From the NCBI GenBank assembly GCA_003963455.1, contig RXJA01000058.1, positions 47,946 to 111,945 on the forward strand: DNA of 64,000 nt, read 5' to 3'. A program made the position numbers and the translations under genes. The number at the start of each line of letters is the position of its first letter. Within the stretch, counting starts at the first letter, position 1. The DNA is from Hyphomicrobiales bacterium. GTDB lineage: Bacteria > Pseudomonadota > Alphaproteobacteria > Rhizobiales > Rhizobiaceae. The notes under the pieces were generated by a model that did no database searches, was not told where the DNA came from, and saw only the letters and a program-made list of their open reading frames with translations. Positions 8,224 through 16,598 of the stretch are shown here, piece by piece.

Positions 8224-9123
8224 CTATCTGTGCAGCCAGCCCGAATTTCCGTAGATCTCGGCATAACTTTCTGCTTCGATACAGCGGATGCCGACGGACT
8301 CGAGGAAGAAGTGCTTACCGGCCTGCCGGTCGTCACTTGGGTCGTCGACATAGACGTACCAAGCATCGTGCGCACGGTCGGGAAAGGCGCGGAAATACTT
8401 GGCCCGCTCGATCAGCAGCCAGCGCAGGAACACCTCGTTCTCGGCCAGCCCTAGGCCGACGAACAGCAGCGGCTTGTTGAAGACCAGGTGCAGCCAGGTT
8501 CGGGCGCCCTGCCATTCGCGGCGGTTCTTGGCGCGGAACAGATTCTCTTCGCTTCGGCCGTGAATCCAGCCGCCGGCCCGGCGCACCGACCCCATGTAGT
8601 GACTCAGACCGAGGCGAATGCTGGTCTTATATTTCGCCATCCCGTTGACGTGCCATATGCCGAAGTCGGCGCAAGGATCGTCGATCTCGTGCCGCGCGAA
8701 GTAGCAGCCCCACGGATAGAAGGCGGTGAACTTCGGGTCGCGCGGGAACTGGAAGTCGCAGCCGGCCGCTTGGCTCAGCACGTCGTCGAAATTGGTGGTA
8801 AGGACTGGCGCTCGATGGCTTAGCGCCCATTCCATGATCCGGCGGTGGTGCGGAAACGGACGCCAGTCAGACATCGACTTGCAGAACTCAGCCTGCATCG
8901 CGTCGGTGCGGCCATGCGACTTGAGTTCGACGACGTCATAGAATTCGGTGAGCGCGGTCCCCGGAGGAACAGTCATGACACCAGGGATGCAGTCGCGCGC
9001 TATGCCAATCAGTAGCGCGTCCCAACTGTTGGCCGTCGCAGCGTTGGCGTAACGGTTGATGCCGTTGCCGATCACGAGCGCCAGGTCCGGCTCGCGCCGC
9101 CGCAGCAAGGTCCCCAGCTTCAT
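8224..9123 (-). CDS. SIR2-like NAD-binding domain protein
   Basis: The 299-residue protein carries the prokaryotic SIR2-like signature: VIGNGINRY (19-25 region), LTTNFDD (108-114), IWHVNG with the likely catalytic H158, and LLFVGLGLAENE (220-230). Standalone or fused SIR2 domains in defence systems such as Thoeris, DSR and SIR2-HerA degrade NAD+ during infection. This copy is almost entirely the SIR2 domain, with no evident sensor. The start at 9123 has GAGGAGAC upstream. The two following genes on the same strand may supply sensing or effector roles. A housekeeping role is possible. Confidence 0.78.
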   Translation of the reverse strand: MKLGTLLRRREPDLALVIGNGINRYANAATANSWDALLIGIARDCIPGVMTVPPGTALTEFYDVVELKSHGRTDAMQAEFCKSMSDWRPFPHHRRIMEWALSHRAPVLTTNFDDVLSQAAGCDFQFPRDPKFTAFYPWGCYFARHEIDDPCADFGIWHVNGMAKYKTSIRLGLSHYMGSVRRAGGWIHGRSEENLFRAKNRREWQGARTWLHLVFNKPLLFVGLGLAENEVFLRWLLIERAKYFRAFPDRAHDAWYVYVDDPSDDRQAGKHFFLESVGIRCIEAESYAEIYGNSGWLHR

Positions 9124-9760
9124 CCCCGTCTCCTCGGTCGATAAATCCTGCCGAAAGGGTACCGTGGCCAGCTAGCAAATCAATAATCCATGACCTCTAT
9201 CGGCAGTCTAAATTTGATGTTCCCCAAGTTTATCCAAAATCTAAACGGAAAAGTATTCAGATTTATCATGAATCGCTCCCATTGGCCGGGATGAGAGCGC
9301 ATTGCCGATAGTACCATCGGAGTTTCCGTTCGGCGGCTTCTATCACGACCGGAAGTTCAAGGGGACGATGAAAACGTCCAAACTCGTCGGGAGCCCCCAT
9401 CAGCGCGACAGGGCGGGTCGTGTCCGCTCTTGCGCTGGCCCCTCTTGGAAGCTGCCAGGCCGCGTTCCACCCCGTCACGGACTCGGCGGGCAAGGCTTCG
9501 CATTAGACTAAGAAGTCATCCGTACTGCGGCGGATGACTGCCAAAACGTCAGATTCGGTTTCTTCCGCTATGTTGCGGAAGGCAAGAGGGCAGACTGGTA
9601 GCGCGGAATTCGGTGTGGAGGCTGCACACGCCGATATGTCTTATATTGTCTTTTTTGATGCCTCGTTCGAGTCTTTCTAGAGCTGACAGAGGCCATGGGC
9701 GCTAAGCTGTGGACGTGAACAGAGATTCCCTGTGTATTACGATTAGGCGGAGACGGCACC
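9124..9760. other. Partly AT-rich intergenic stretch upstream of the SIR2-like gene
   Basis: Bases 9175-9280 are visibly richer in A and T than the surroundings and probably contain the promoter of the SIR2-like gene. No convincing gene was found; the track ORF at 9266-9493 has no recognised domain and no clear ribosome site. Confidence 0.4.
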
Positions 9761-9993
9761 ATGGGTAAACAACACGCAGATCAGGGCGTTCTGTTTGGTG
9801 ATTGGTTCCCCGACAGATATGCGGGGCCGATCATTTCCGATCCGGCAGTCGCCATCGTTGAACTCGTCGCGAATCCTCGACCAAGTGAACCATCTCCAAA
9901 GCGACATCTATCTATCGCAACGCGTTGACCGGCGTTGCCGTCATCACATTTGATGAGCTGCTGAGAAATAGCCAGTCGTTCGCTTCTGGGTAA
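9761..9993 (+). pseudogene. Remnant: ATPase-like N-terminus joined to a different C-terminal scrap
   Basis: ATG 9761, preceded by GCGGAG, opens a reading frame containing YAGPIISDPAVAIVELVAN, which resembles the N-box region of GHKL (histidine-kinase/Hsp90-type) ATP-binding proteins. The frame stops at about 9928. In another frame the sequence YRNALTGVAVITFDELL runs to the TAA at 9991-9993, resembling the last strand-helix of DUF4263/Shedu-like nuclease domains. The two ends look like a deletion product of a larger locus, possibly defence-related. Family calls on such short pieces are tentative. Confidence 0.4.
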
Positions 9994-10175
9994 ATGCAAA
10001 ATTCGCCTGAACGACCGATATGAGGCGCAAAGCTGCCGTCATCAGGCTAGTAGTCTGAAAAGGGGCCGACAGCAGAACGGCGGCTTCTTGGTGTCATGCG
10101 GGCCGGCGGTGCCGCGCCGGTCCCGCAATCGACGCATCGGGCTGGAGGTGCCGATACGCGGCGAGACTTGAACCC

Positions 10176-10856
10176 TCAGGCAACCTTGCGATCGGGCTGG
10201 CGCGCGAAGATCTCCTGGACCTTGCCGGCTATCGCCCTGCCGAGGTCGCGGTTGTTCTGAGCTGTGAAGTGGATGCCGTCGCAGCCGTCGGTGGTGATGA
10301 AATCTCCCGCATTGAGGAAATCGACCTTCGCGAAATCCGCCATGGCGCGATATTCGGCCGCCAGCGCCGCCGTCTTCTCATGGCCGCCGGCGAACATGCC
10401 CTGGAAGAAGGGATGCGGCATGGGTGTCAGCGGCGGTGGCGCGACCACCAGCGCCTGCGGCGCCGGATAGGGTGTGCCGATGCCGCCGGCGCTGGTGAGG
10501 ATCTGGCCCACGAGCTTGGCCATGCCGTTTGCGATCTCATAAGGCGTGCGGCGGAAGAACGACTTGGTGTCGTTGGTGCCGAGCATCACGATAACGAGGT
10601 CGAGCGGCAGGTGGCTGGCGATGGCCGAGGGCAGATAAGCGCTGCCGTTGAGACGCGGATCATTGGGATCGTCGAGGCTGGTGGTGCGAGCGCTCAAGCC
10701 TTCCTCGATCACATGATATTCTTCGCCAAGATCCAAGGCCATCACACCCGTCCAGCGGTCTTCATAGGCGTAGCGATGCGTCGGCGATCCCTCGATGACC
10801 GGAATCCAGCCCCAGGTCAGCGAATCCCCGAAACATAAAATCGATCTTTTGGTCAT
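10176..10856 (-). CDS. SGNH/GDSL-family hydrolase (esterase), last gene of the ABC importer operon
   Basis: The 226-residue protein has all four SGNH blocks: CFGDSLTWG with the nucleophilic serine, the glycine block, VIVMLGTNDTK with the asparagine, and DGIHFTAQNN with the Asp-His pair. There is no signal peptide, so it acts in the cytoplasm. It lies 55 bp after the second permease gene on the same strand. A paralogue sits across the divergent promoter at 15901. The family removes acyl groups from sugars, lipids or aryl esters; with a sugar importer, deacetylation of an imported acylated sugar is a reasonable inference. Confidence 0.82.
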   Translation of the reverse strand: MTKRSILCFGDSLTWGWIPVIEGSPTHRYAYEDRWTGVMALDLGEEYHVIEEGLSARTTSLDDPNDPRLNGSAYLPSAIASHLPLDLVIVMLGTNDTKSFFRRTPYEIANGMAKLVGQILTSAGGIGTPYPAPQALVVAPPPLTPMPHPFFQGMFAGGHEKTAALAAEYRAMADFAKVDFLNAGDFITTDGCDGIHFTAQNNRDLGRAIAGKVQEIFARQPDRKVA

Positions 10857-10911
10857 GTCTTCAATCCATTTCCCTATGCGATTGACTGTTGGCCGTTTTG
10901 AACCTGCGTGC

Positions 10912-11865
10912 TCAGCCCGACCTTTGCCTGATGCCGTAGAAGATCGCCGCGAGCAGTATGATGAGGCCCTGCGCGATCAGCTTCCCGGGCTCGTCGACGC
11001 CAAAGGTGGTCATCACGACGAACAGCAGCGCAAACGACAGGACGCCAAAGAAGGGCCCCCAGACACCGCCTTCGCCACGCCCGAACACGACTCCGCCAAG
11101 AATGGTCGCCGCGACGGCCAGGATCGGCAGGTCGAGACCGACCCTGACGCTGCCGACGGCGATCGAGGCCGTCTGGACCAGGGCCGCAATGCCCGCGAAC
11201 AGGCCGGCGAGGGTATGCGCGAGCACTACCGTGCGCGCGACCGGGACGCCGGAGAAATGCGCCGCCTGCACATTCTCGCCCACCGACGTCACGAAGCGAC
11301 CGAAGATCGTGCGCGACAGGAACAGCGACAAGGCGGCCGAGAGCGCTACCCAGAAAATCACGGGCGTCGGCAACGGGCCGAGCTTGGTGTTGTAGATGTC
11401 GGCGAACATGCCGGGTACATCGCCGGGCGGCTTGCCGCTCGACAGATATTGCACGAACCCGACCAGGACGATGCCAACCGCGAGCGTGACGATGACGGCC
11501 GAGACCCGTCTCATCCCGACCATCAGCCCGTTGAAGCACCCGACGGTGAGACCGATGGCCAGCGCCAGGACAATGAAGAACGCCATGGAAGCGCCTGGAA
11601 AGACGCCGGACGAAATGGTGTAGTTGATGAGCAGGATTACGCCGCCGCCCGACAGGTCGATGCTTCGCACCCGCATCACCAGAAGCTGGCCGAGCACCAA
11701 TATGCCGAGCGGCGCGATCTGACGCACGAATATGCCCATGATGTTGAGGTTGAGCATATTCGGCCGCGCGACCCACAGGACCAGAATGAGCACGGCAAAG
11801 ACATAATAGGCCGGCGGGATGCGCAGCAGGCGGCGCATAACAGGACTGGCGAGCGCGACGGCCAC
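10912..11865 (-). CDS. Sugar ABC transporter permease (ribose/galactofuranose type)
   Basis: The 317-residue inner-membrane protein has many hydrophobic segments and the branched-chain/ribose permease pattern. It includes ILVLGQLLVMRVRSIDLSGGG near the N-terminus and VGENVQAAHFSGVPVARTVV, the cytoplasmic loop that contacts the ATPase. The GTG start at 11865 abuts the preceding permease stop with no spacer. With the other permease it should form a heterodimeric channel. Confidence 0.85.
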   Translation of the reverse strand: MAVALASPVMRRLLRIPPAYYVFAVLILVLWVARPNMLNLNIMGIFVRQIAPLGILVLGQLLVMRVRSIDLSGGGVILLINYTISSGVFPGASMAFFIVLALAIGLTVGCFNGLMVGMRRVSAVIVTLAVGIVLVGFVQYLSSGKPPGDVPGMFADIYNTKLGPLPTPVIFWVALSAALSLFLSRTIFGRFVTSVGENVQAAHFSGVPVARTVVLAHTLAGLFAGIAALVQTASIAVGSVRVGLDLPILAVAATILGGVVFGRGEGGVWGPFFGVLSFALLFVVMTTFGVDEPGKLIAQGLIILLAAIFYGIRQRSG

Positions 11866-12828
11866 TTACAACCCCATCTTCTTGCGCGACTGCAGGGCGA
11901 CCACCAGAAGCAGGATTGCCCCCTTGATGGTGGTCTGGATGAAGGGCGACACGTTTGTCAGGTTCATGCCGTTGGCGAGCAGCGCCATGACGAGCGCGCC
12001 GATAACCGTGCCGTGCAGGCTTCCGATGCCGCCGGAAAGCTGGGTGCCGCCGATGGCGACGGCCGTGATCGCGTCGAGCTCGAAGAGAAGCCCGACATTC
12101 GGGTCGCCCGAGACGATGCGGCCGGCAAGGAAGATGCCGGCAAGCGCGGCGAAACAGGCGCAGATCACATAGGCAAGCACGATGTTGCGCCGGTCGGCGA
12201 TGCCGAGATTATGCGCCGCGTCCTCCACGCCGGACGACACGCCGCCGCCGATCGCAAAAAGATGCAGCCCGAAGCGGGAACCGTAGAGGAGCTTCCAGGC
12301 GACCAGGAGGGTGAATATCCCCCAGAACACCGGCATGGGTACCCCAAGGAAAGACCCGGCCACGACGCTGATGACGATATCCGGCACGGTGCCGCCGGAA
12401 ACCGGCCGCAGCACTCGCGTGATCCCGAGCAGGATGTATTGTGTCGACAGCGTCGCGATGATCGGGTGCACATTGAAACGCGTGATGATGAAACCGTTGC
12501 ACAAGCCGACCAGCGCGGCCAGCACGAACACCGCCGGAATCAGCACCCAGGCGGGTCCGCCAAGCGCGAGCACCGCCGTCGTGAAGCTGATCATTGATCC
12601 GACTGAAAGGTCGAGCCCGCCGAGCAGGATGACGAACATCTGGCCGACCGCCGTAATGACGAGCGGCATCGCTTGCGGCACCAGATTGAGCAGGTTCTCC
12701 CCGTTGAGGAACTGCGTCGTCTCGAGGCTGAGCCAGAGCGCGATGGCCAACGCGATCAGCAAGGGCAGCATCCACATGCCCTGCCGCGATCCTCTCGTGC
12801 CCGTCAGGCGTCTGCTGATGGCTGTCAT
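11866..12828 (-). CDS. Sugar ABC transporter permease (ribose/galactofuranose type)
   Basis: The 320-residue integral membrane protein carries the family signature MFVILLGGLDLSVGSMISFT and the EAA-like loop AIGGGVSSGVEDAAHNLGI. It overlaps the upstream ATPase gene by four bases and is directly followed by the second permease gene, as in operons for pentose or furanose uptake. The substrate cannot be read from sequence. Confidence 0.86.
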   Translation of the reverse strand: MTAISRRLTGTRGSRQGMWMLPLLIALAIALWLSLETTQFLNGENLLNLVPQAMPLVITAVGQMFVILLGGLDLSVGSMISFTTAVLALGGPAWVLIPAVFVLAALVGLCNGFIITRFNVHPIIATLSTQYILLGITRVLRPVSGGTVPDIVISVVAGSFLGVPMPVFWGIFTLLVAWKLLYGSRFGLHLFAIGGGVSSGVEDAAHNLGIADRRNIVLAYVICACFAALAGIFLAGRIVSGDPNVGLLFELDAITAVAIGGTQLSGGIGSLHGTVIGALVMALLANGMNLTNVSPFIQTTIKGAILLLVVALQSRKKMGL

Positions 12829-14354
12829 CGGCGCTCACCTCCCGCCCCGTTGGCGTCCCCTTTGGCGCTGAGCGCGGCGCCGAGGATGTTGTGCTCCGTG
12901 GCGTCGGCCGCCGGCATTTCCTTCACGATCGTGTCGTTGTGGACGACGCAGATGCGGTCGCAGAGCCCGATCAGTTCGATCATCTCGCGCGACAGCACCA
13001 GCACCGCGCCGCCCTTGCGGGCAAAGTCGCGCAGCAGCCGGTAGATCTCGGACTTTGCGCCGATGTCGACGCCTCGCGTCGGCTCTTCGACAAGCAGGAT
13101 GTCGATATCGGCGGCAAGGTAGCGGCCGAGCAGCACCTTCTGCTGGTTGCCGCCGGACAGCGTGCCGACGGCGGCGCCCGGACCGCTGGCCTTCACCGCA
13201 AGGCTCGACATCGTGTCGGCGATCCGCTGCTGATAGCCGGCGGCCAGCGCCAGTTCCGACCGTTTCGAATGAAGCGCGGCGGCAATATTGTGCGCCACGG
13301 AGAGGCCGAGGAAGAGCCCGTCTTCCTTGCGATCTTCCGGCACGAAGCCGACGCCCATCGCCTGCAGCCGGCGCACTCCGGCGCCAGGCGGCACCGGCAA
13401 GGGCAACGACTTGCCCTTGATCGTCACGCGGCCGGCGAAAGGATGGTGCTGACCGACCAGCGAGCGCAGGAAGCGCTGCTGGCCCTGCCCTTCCAGGCCG
13501 GCCAGCGCGACGATCTCGCCGCGGTTGAGCTCAAGCGAAAACGGTTTGGAGCGCTCGGTGATGCGGAAATCCTGGGCCGAAAGCATGGCGGGGCCTGGTG
13601 CATCGCCTCGCTGGGGAAAAAGGTCGGCCAGTTCGCGGCCGACCATCATCGCGATCAGCGCGGCCGGCGTCATCTCGGCGAGCGGTCTGGTGCCGACGAG
13701 TTCGCCGTCCTTCAGGATCGTGACGGTGTCGCATATGGCGAAGATCTCGTCCATGCGGTGCGAAATATAGACCACCGCCTTGCCCTCATCCTTCAGCCTG
13801 CGGATGTGGCGGTTCAGCACTTCGACGTCGGCGGCATTGAGCGCGGCCGTCGGCTCGTCGAGGATGAACACGCTGGCGTCGGTCATGATGCCGTGCGCGA
13901 TCTCGACGAATTGCCGCTCGGCGATGCTGAGCCTCGAGACCAGTGTGCCCGGATCAAGCGTGAGGCCGAGCTCGGCAAGCGCCTTGCCCGCCTCGCGCCG
14001 CATGCTTCGATGGTCCACCCCGCCGAAAGCATTGGTCGGCTCCCGGCCGAGGAACATGTTTTCTGCGATCGTCAGATTGGGCAGTAGCGACAGTTCCTGG
14101 AACACGGTCGAGATGCCGGCTTCCAGCGCGTCCTTCGGCTTGTGGAAGACGACCTGGCTTCCTTCGCGGAGGATGGCGCCGCTGTCCGGCTGGTGGACGC
14201 CGGCGAGGATCTTCATCAGCGTCGATTTGCCGGCGCCATTCTCGCCCATCAACGCATGGACGGAGCCCGATTGAAGCGCGATCGAGACGCCCTTCAGCGC
14301 CGCCGTCCCGGCGAACGCCTTCCGGATATCCGACATTTCGACAAGGGTTTTCAC
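12825..14354 (-). CDS. Sugar ABC transporter ATP-binding protein with two nucleotide-binding domains
   Basis: The protein starts at GTG 14354, giving 509 residues; the track start at 14495 adds an unrelated 47-residue leader. The first domain has Walker A MGENGAGKSTLMK and Walker B VFILDEPTAAL. The second has a degenerate Walker A region, signature LSGGNQQKVLLGRYLA and DILLVEEPTRGVDIG, as in RbsA/MglA. It energises uptake through the two downstream permeases. An alternative start is ATG 14336. Confidence 0.88.
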   Translation of the reverse strand: MKTLVEMSDIRKAFAGTAALKGVSIALQSGSVHALMGENGAGKSTLMKILAGVHQPDSGAILREGSQVVFHKPKDALEAGISTVFQELSLLPNLTIAENMFLGREPTNAFGGVDHRSMRREAGKALAELGLTLDPGTLVSRLSIAERQFVEIAHGIMTDASVFILDEPTAALNAADVEVLNRHIRRLKDEGKAVVYISHRMDEIFAICDTVTILKDGELVGTRPLAEMTPAALIAMMVGRELADLFPQRGDAPGPAMLSAQDFRITERSKPFSLELNRGEIVALAGLEGQGQQRFLRSLVGQHHPFAGRVTIKGKSLPLPVPPGAGVRRLQAMGVGFVPEDRKEDGLFLGLSVAHNIAAALHSKRSELALAAGYQQRIADTMSSLAVKASGPGAAVGTLSGGNQQKVLLGRYLAADIDILLVEEPTRGVDIGAKSEIYRLLRDFARKGGAVLVLSREMIELIGLCDRICVVHNDTIVKEMPAADATEHNILGAALSAKGDANGAGGERR

Positions 14355-14433
14355 GAAACAAGCACCGCTGCTTCCAGGAGGATTCCGTGGCGCAGGCGAA
14401 CATCGCGTCGCCCGCGCCACCATGGCGCAACCT

Positions 14434-15507
14434 TTATTTCTTGGCGTAGAACTCCTTGAGCTTGTCTTCGGGCAGCTCCGACGGCCACCAGACATTGGCC
14501 GAGAGATCGTCGCGATAGTATTTCTTGACCTTCTCGATGTCCCAGCCAGGCGGGTTGTAGTCGTAGTGCTTCTTCAGCTCCTTGCCTTCCAGCAGGGCCA
14601 CGGCGGCGCGGATGCCGGCCGCACCCTGGGCCGGGCTGTATTCCGCCGAGATCGACTTGAAGCCGTCGGCGATCCACTGGCCGAAGAAGCCGTTATTGCC
14701 CTCGCCCGTAATCGGCGGGATCTTGGCGCCGAACTGCTTGAAGACGTCGACACAGGCGCGCGTCATGTCGGCGCCGGAAGACCAGATGCCGTCGACCTCG
14801 GGATTGTTGAGGTAGAGCGTCTCGCAGAGCTTCTTGGCCTTGTCGTACTGCCAGTCGCCATGCTCCTCGGCGATGATCTTGACGTCGGTTCCCTTCAGCG
14901 CCTGCAGCAGGCCGTTGTAACGGTTGGTGTCTTCCGGATGGCCGGCAAGCCCGCGCAGCACCCAGATATTGCCCTTGCCGCCAAGCTCCTTGACCAGGAA
15001 GCCACCCATCACCTTGCCGAAATGCTCGGCGCCGCCCTGGATTTCGGTGGTGAAGGCGTCGCTCTCGATGCGGCCGGTGTGTACGATCACCGGGATGCCC
15101 GCCGCCACGGCCTTGGCGATGCTGGCGTCCGCCGAGGTCGACGTGACCGGCTGGACGATGATGGCGTCGACCTTCTGGGCGATCAGGTCCTCGATATCGG
15201 CGACCTGCTTCTTCTGGTCGAAGCCGGCGTCGAGCAGGATGAATTTGCTGATGCGCTTGTCCTTGGCGGCCGCCGCCTCGGCCTCATGCGCGACCTGAAC
15301 CGTCCAGGTGTTCGCGTTGACGCCGAAATGGCTCATGCCGATGACCCAGGGCGGATCCTTCTTGAATTTCCCCGCTTCGACCGTCGGATTGTCGCCGCCA
15401 CGGGCGGTAACCCCGTCAAGCAGCGATACGTCGTCGGCGAACGAGGGAGCGCTCCACATGGTGGTCGCGATCACTACCGCTGCAATTGATTGGATAATCC
15501 GTTTCAC
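14434..15507 (-). CDS. Periplasmic sugar-binding protein of the ABC importer
   Basis: The 357-residue protein starts at GTG 15507 directly behind AAGGAGG. A signal peptide (KRIIQSIAAVVIATTMWSA...SFA) precedes a type I periplasmic-binding fold. WVIGMSHFGVNANTWTVQV opens lobe one, AQKVDAIIVQPV follows, and VDGIWSSGADMTRACVDV belongs to lobe two. It is the first gene of the operon, upstream of the ATPase, two permeases and an SGNH hydrolase. The ligand is unknown; an acylated sugar or sugar alcohol would fit the two hydrolases around it. Confidence 0.85.
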   Translation of the reverse strand: MKRIIQSIAAVVIATTMWSAPSFADDVSLLDGVTARGGDNPTVEAGKFKKDPPWVIGMSHFGVNANTWTVQVAHEAEAAAAKDKRISKFILLDAGFDQKKQVADIEDLIAQKVDAIIVQPVTSTSADASIAKAVAAGIPVIVHTGRIESDAFTTEIQGGAEHFGKVMGGFLVKELGGKGNIWVLRGLAGHPEDTNRYNGLLQALKGTDVKIIAEEHGDWQYDKAKKLCETLYLNNPEVDGIWSSGADMTRACVDVFKQFGAKIPPITGEGNNGFFGQWIADGFKSISAEYSPAQGAAGIRAAVALLEGKELKKHYDYNPPGWDIEKVKKYYRDDLSANVWWPSELPEDKLKEFYAKK

Positions 15508-15900
15508 TGAGCCATCCTCCTTCTCAAGCTCCACGAACCCTGGTGACCAGGGTCACGACTTCCCCATCGGCGTCCGGCCATGGCCAAACGCCGCATCTGC
15601 CGGGCGAACCCGGCACTACTCCAGTTCATTGCTCAACCCGCGCGCATGGCCGCTGGAGACAAAGCTCCAGCGTTGCCGCCATGGGTCATGGCAGCTGGTC
15701 GGCGCAAAAGGTTCGGGTCATTCCTCCCAGGCTCAGTTCAAGCATCGATCCTGCGGGCTGTCAATAATTATTCAGAGTGATGGATTATCTTTGCGGCTTG
15801 CGCTACCTTTCCACCGAATGGCAGGGTCACTGGATGCGGACGGCCGACTCTCGTCCGATAACTTCCGCAAATCAGAACCTTGGCTGGATCGGGGAGGAGC
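15508..15900. promoter_or_regulatory. Divergent promoter region with palindrome AATAATTATT
   Basis: This spacer separates the importer operon (leftward) from the SGNH hydrolase and ROK regulator genes (rightward). It contains the perfect AT-rich palindrome AATAATTATT at 15763-15772 in otherwise GC-rich DNA. NagC/Mlc-type ROK regulators bind AT-rich inverted repeats, so this is a candidate operator for the ROK protein at 16599. Binding is inferred. Confidence 0.4.
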
Positions 15901-16551
15901 ATGCGATCGGTCTTGTGCTACGGCGACTCCAACACGCATGGGCAGGTCCCCGGCGGTACGCCGCTTGACCGCTATGGCCCGGCCGAGCGCTGGCCCGGCG
16001 TCATGGCAAGAGAGCTGGGCGTCGGCTGGCATGTCATCGAGGAAGGCCTCAGCGGCCGCACGACGGTGCGCGACGATCCGATCGAGGGAGCCCACAAGAA
16101 CGGGCGTACTTACCTCAGGCCTTGCCTGCAGAGCCATGCCGTTCTCGATCTCGTCATTATCATGCTGGGTACCAATGACCTCAAGGCGCGCTTCAACCAG
16201 CCGGCCTCGGAAGTCGCCATGGCCATGGGCTGCCTGGTCTACGACATCAAGGAGCTGAAGCCCGGTCCGGGCGGCAGCGTGCCCGAGATCATGATCGTGT
16301 CTCCCCCGCCGATGCTTGACGACATTAAGGAATGGCGATCGATCTTCGCCGGCGCGCCGGAGAAGTCTCGGCAGCTGGCGCTCGAATTCGAGATCATCGC
16401 CGATTCGCTCGAAGTGCATTTCTTCGACGCAGGCTCGGTTGTCACCTGCGATCCGCTCGACGGATTCCACATCAACGGACAGGCGCATGCCTCGCTTGGC
16501 CGTGCGCTGGCCCGTGAAGTCGAGGCAATCGGGTGGCCGGATGAGAGATAA
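15901..16551 (+). CDS. SGNH/GDSL-family hydrolase, divergent from the ABC importer
   Basis: The 216-residue protein starts at ATG 15901 with GGAGG upstream, seven codons into the track ORF. SGNH blocks are CYGDSNTHG, VIIMLGTNDLK and DGFHINGQAH. It is clearly related to the hydrolase at 10176: both have WPGVMARELG/WTGVMALDLG and HVIEEGLSGRTT/HVIEEGLSARTT stretches. No signal peptide is seen. It is followed 47 bp later by a ROK regulator. Deacylation of the imported compound is a plausible role. Confidence 0.82.
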   Translation: MRSVLCYGDSNTHGQVPGGTPLDRYGPAERWPGVMARELGVGWHVIEEGLSGRTTVRDDPIEGAHKNGRTYLRPCLQSHAVLDLVIIMLGTNDLKARFNQPASEVAMAMGCLVYDIKELKPGPGGSVPEIMIVSPPPMLDDIKEWRSIFAGAPEKSRQLALEFEIIADSLEVHFFDAGSVVTCDPLDGFHINGQAHASLGRALAREVEAIGWPDER

Positions 16552-16598
16552 ACGCGGCATACGGGTGTCCCGCACGACCGATCGCGAGAGGACGCACC

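Noticed and set aside
9266-9493. 75-residue minus-strand ORF
   Set aside because: No ribosome site, no recognisable domain and no partner gene; kept as unassigned spacer.
10795-12597. 600-residue plus-strand ORF opposite the permease genes
   Set aside because: It is antisense to clear membrane proteins and has the D/R/H-rich composition expected of a complementary reading frame.
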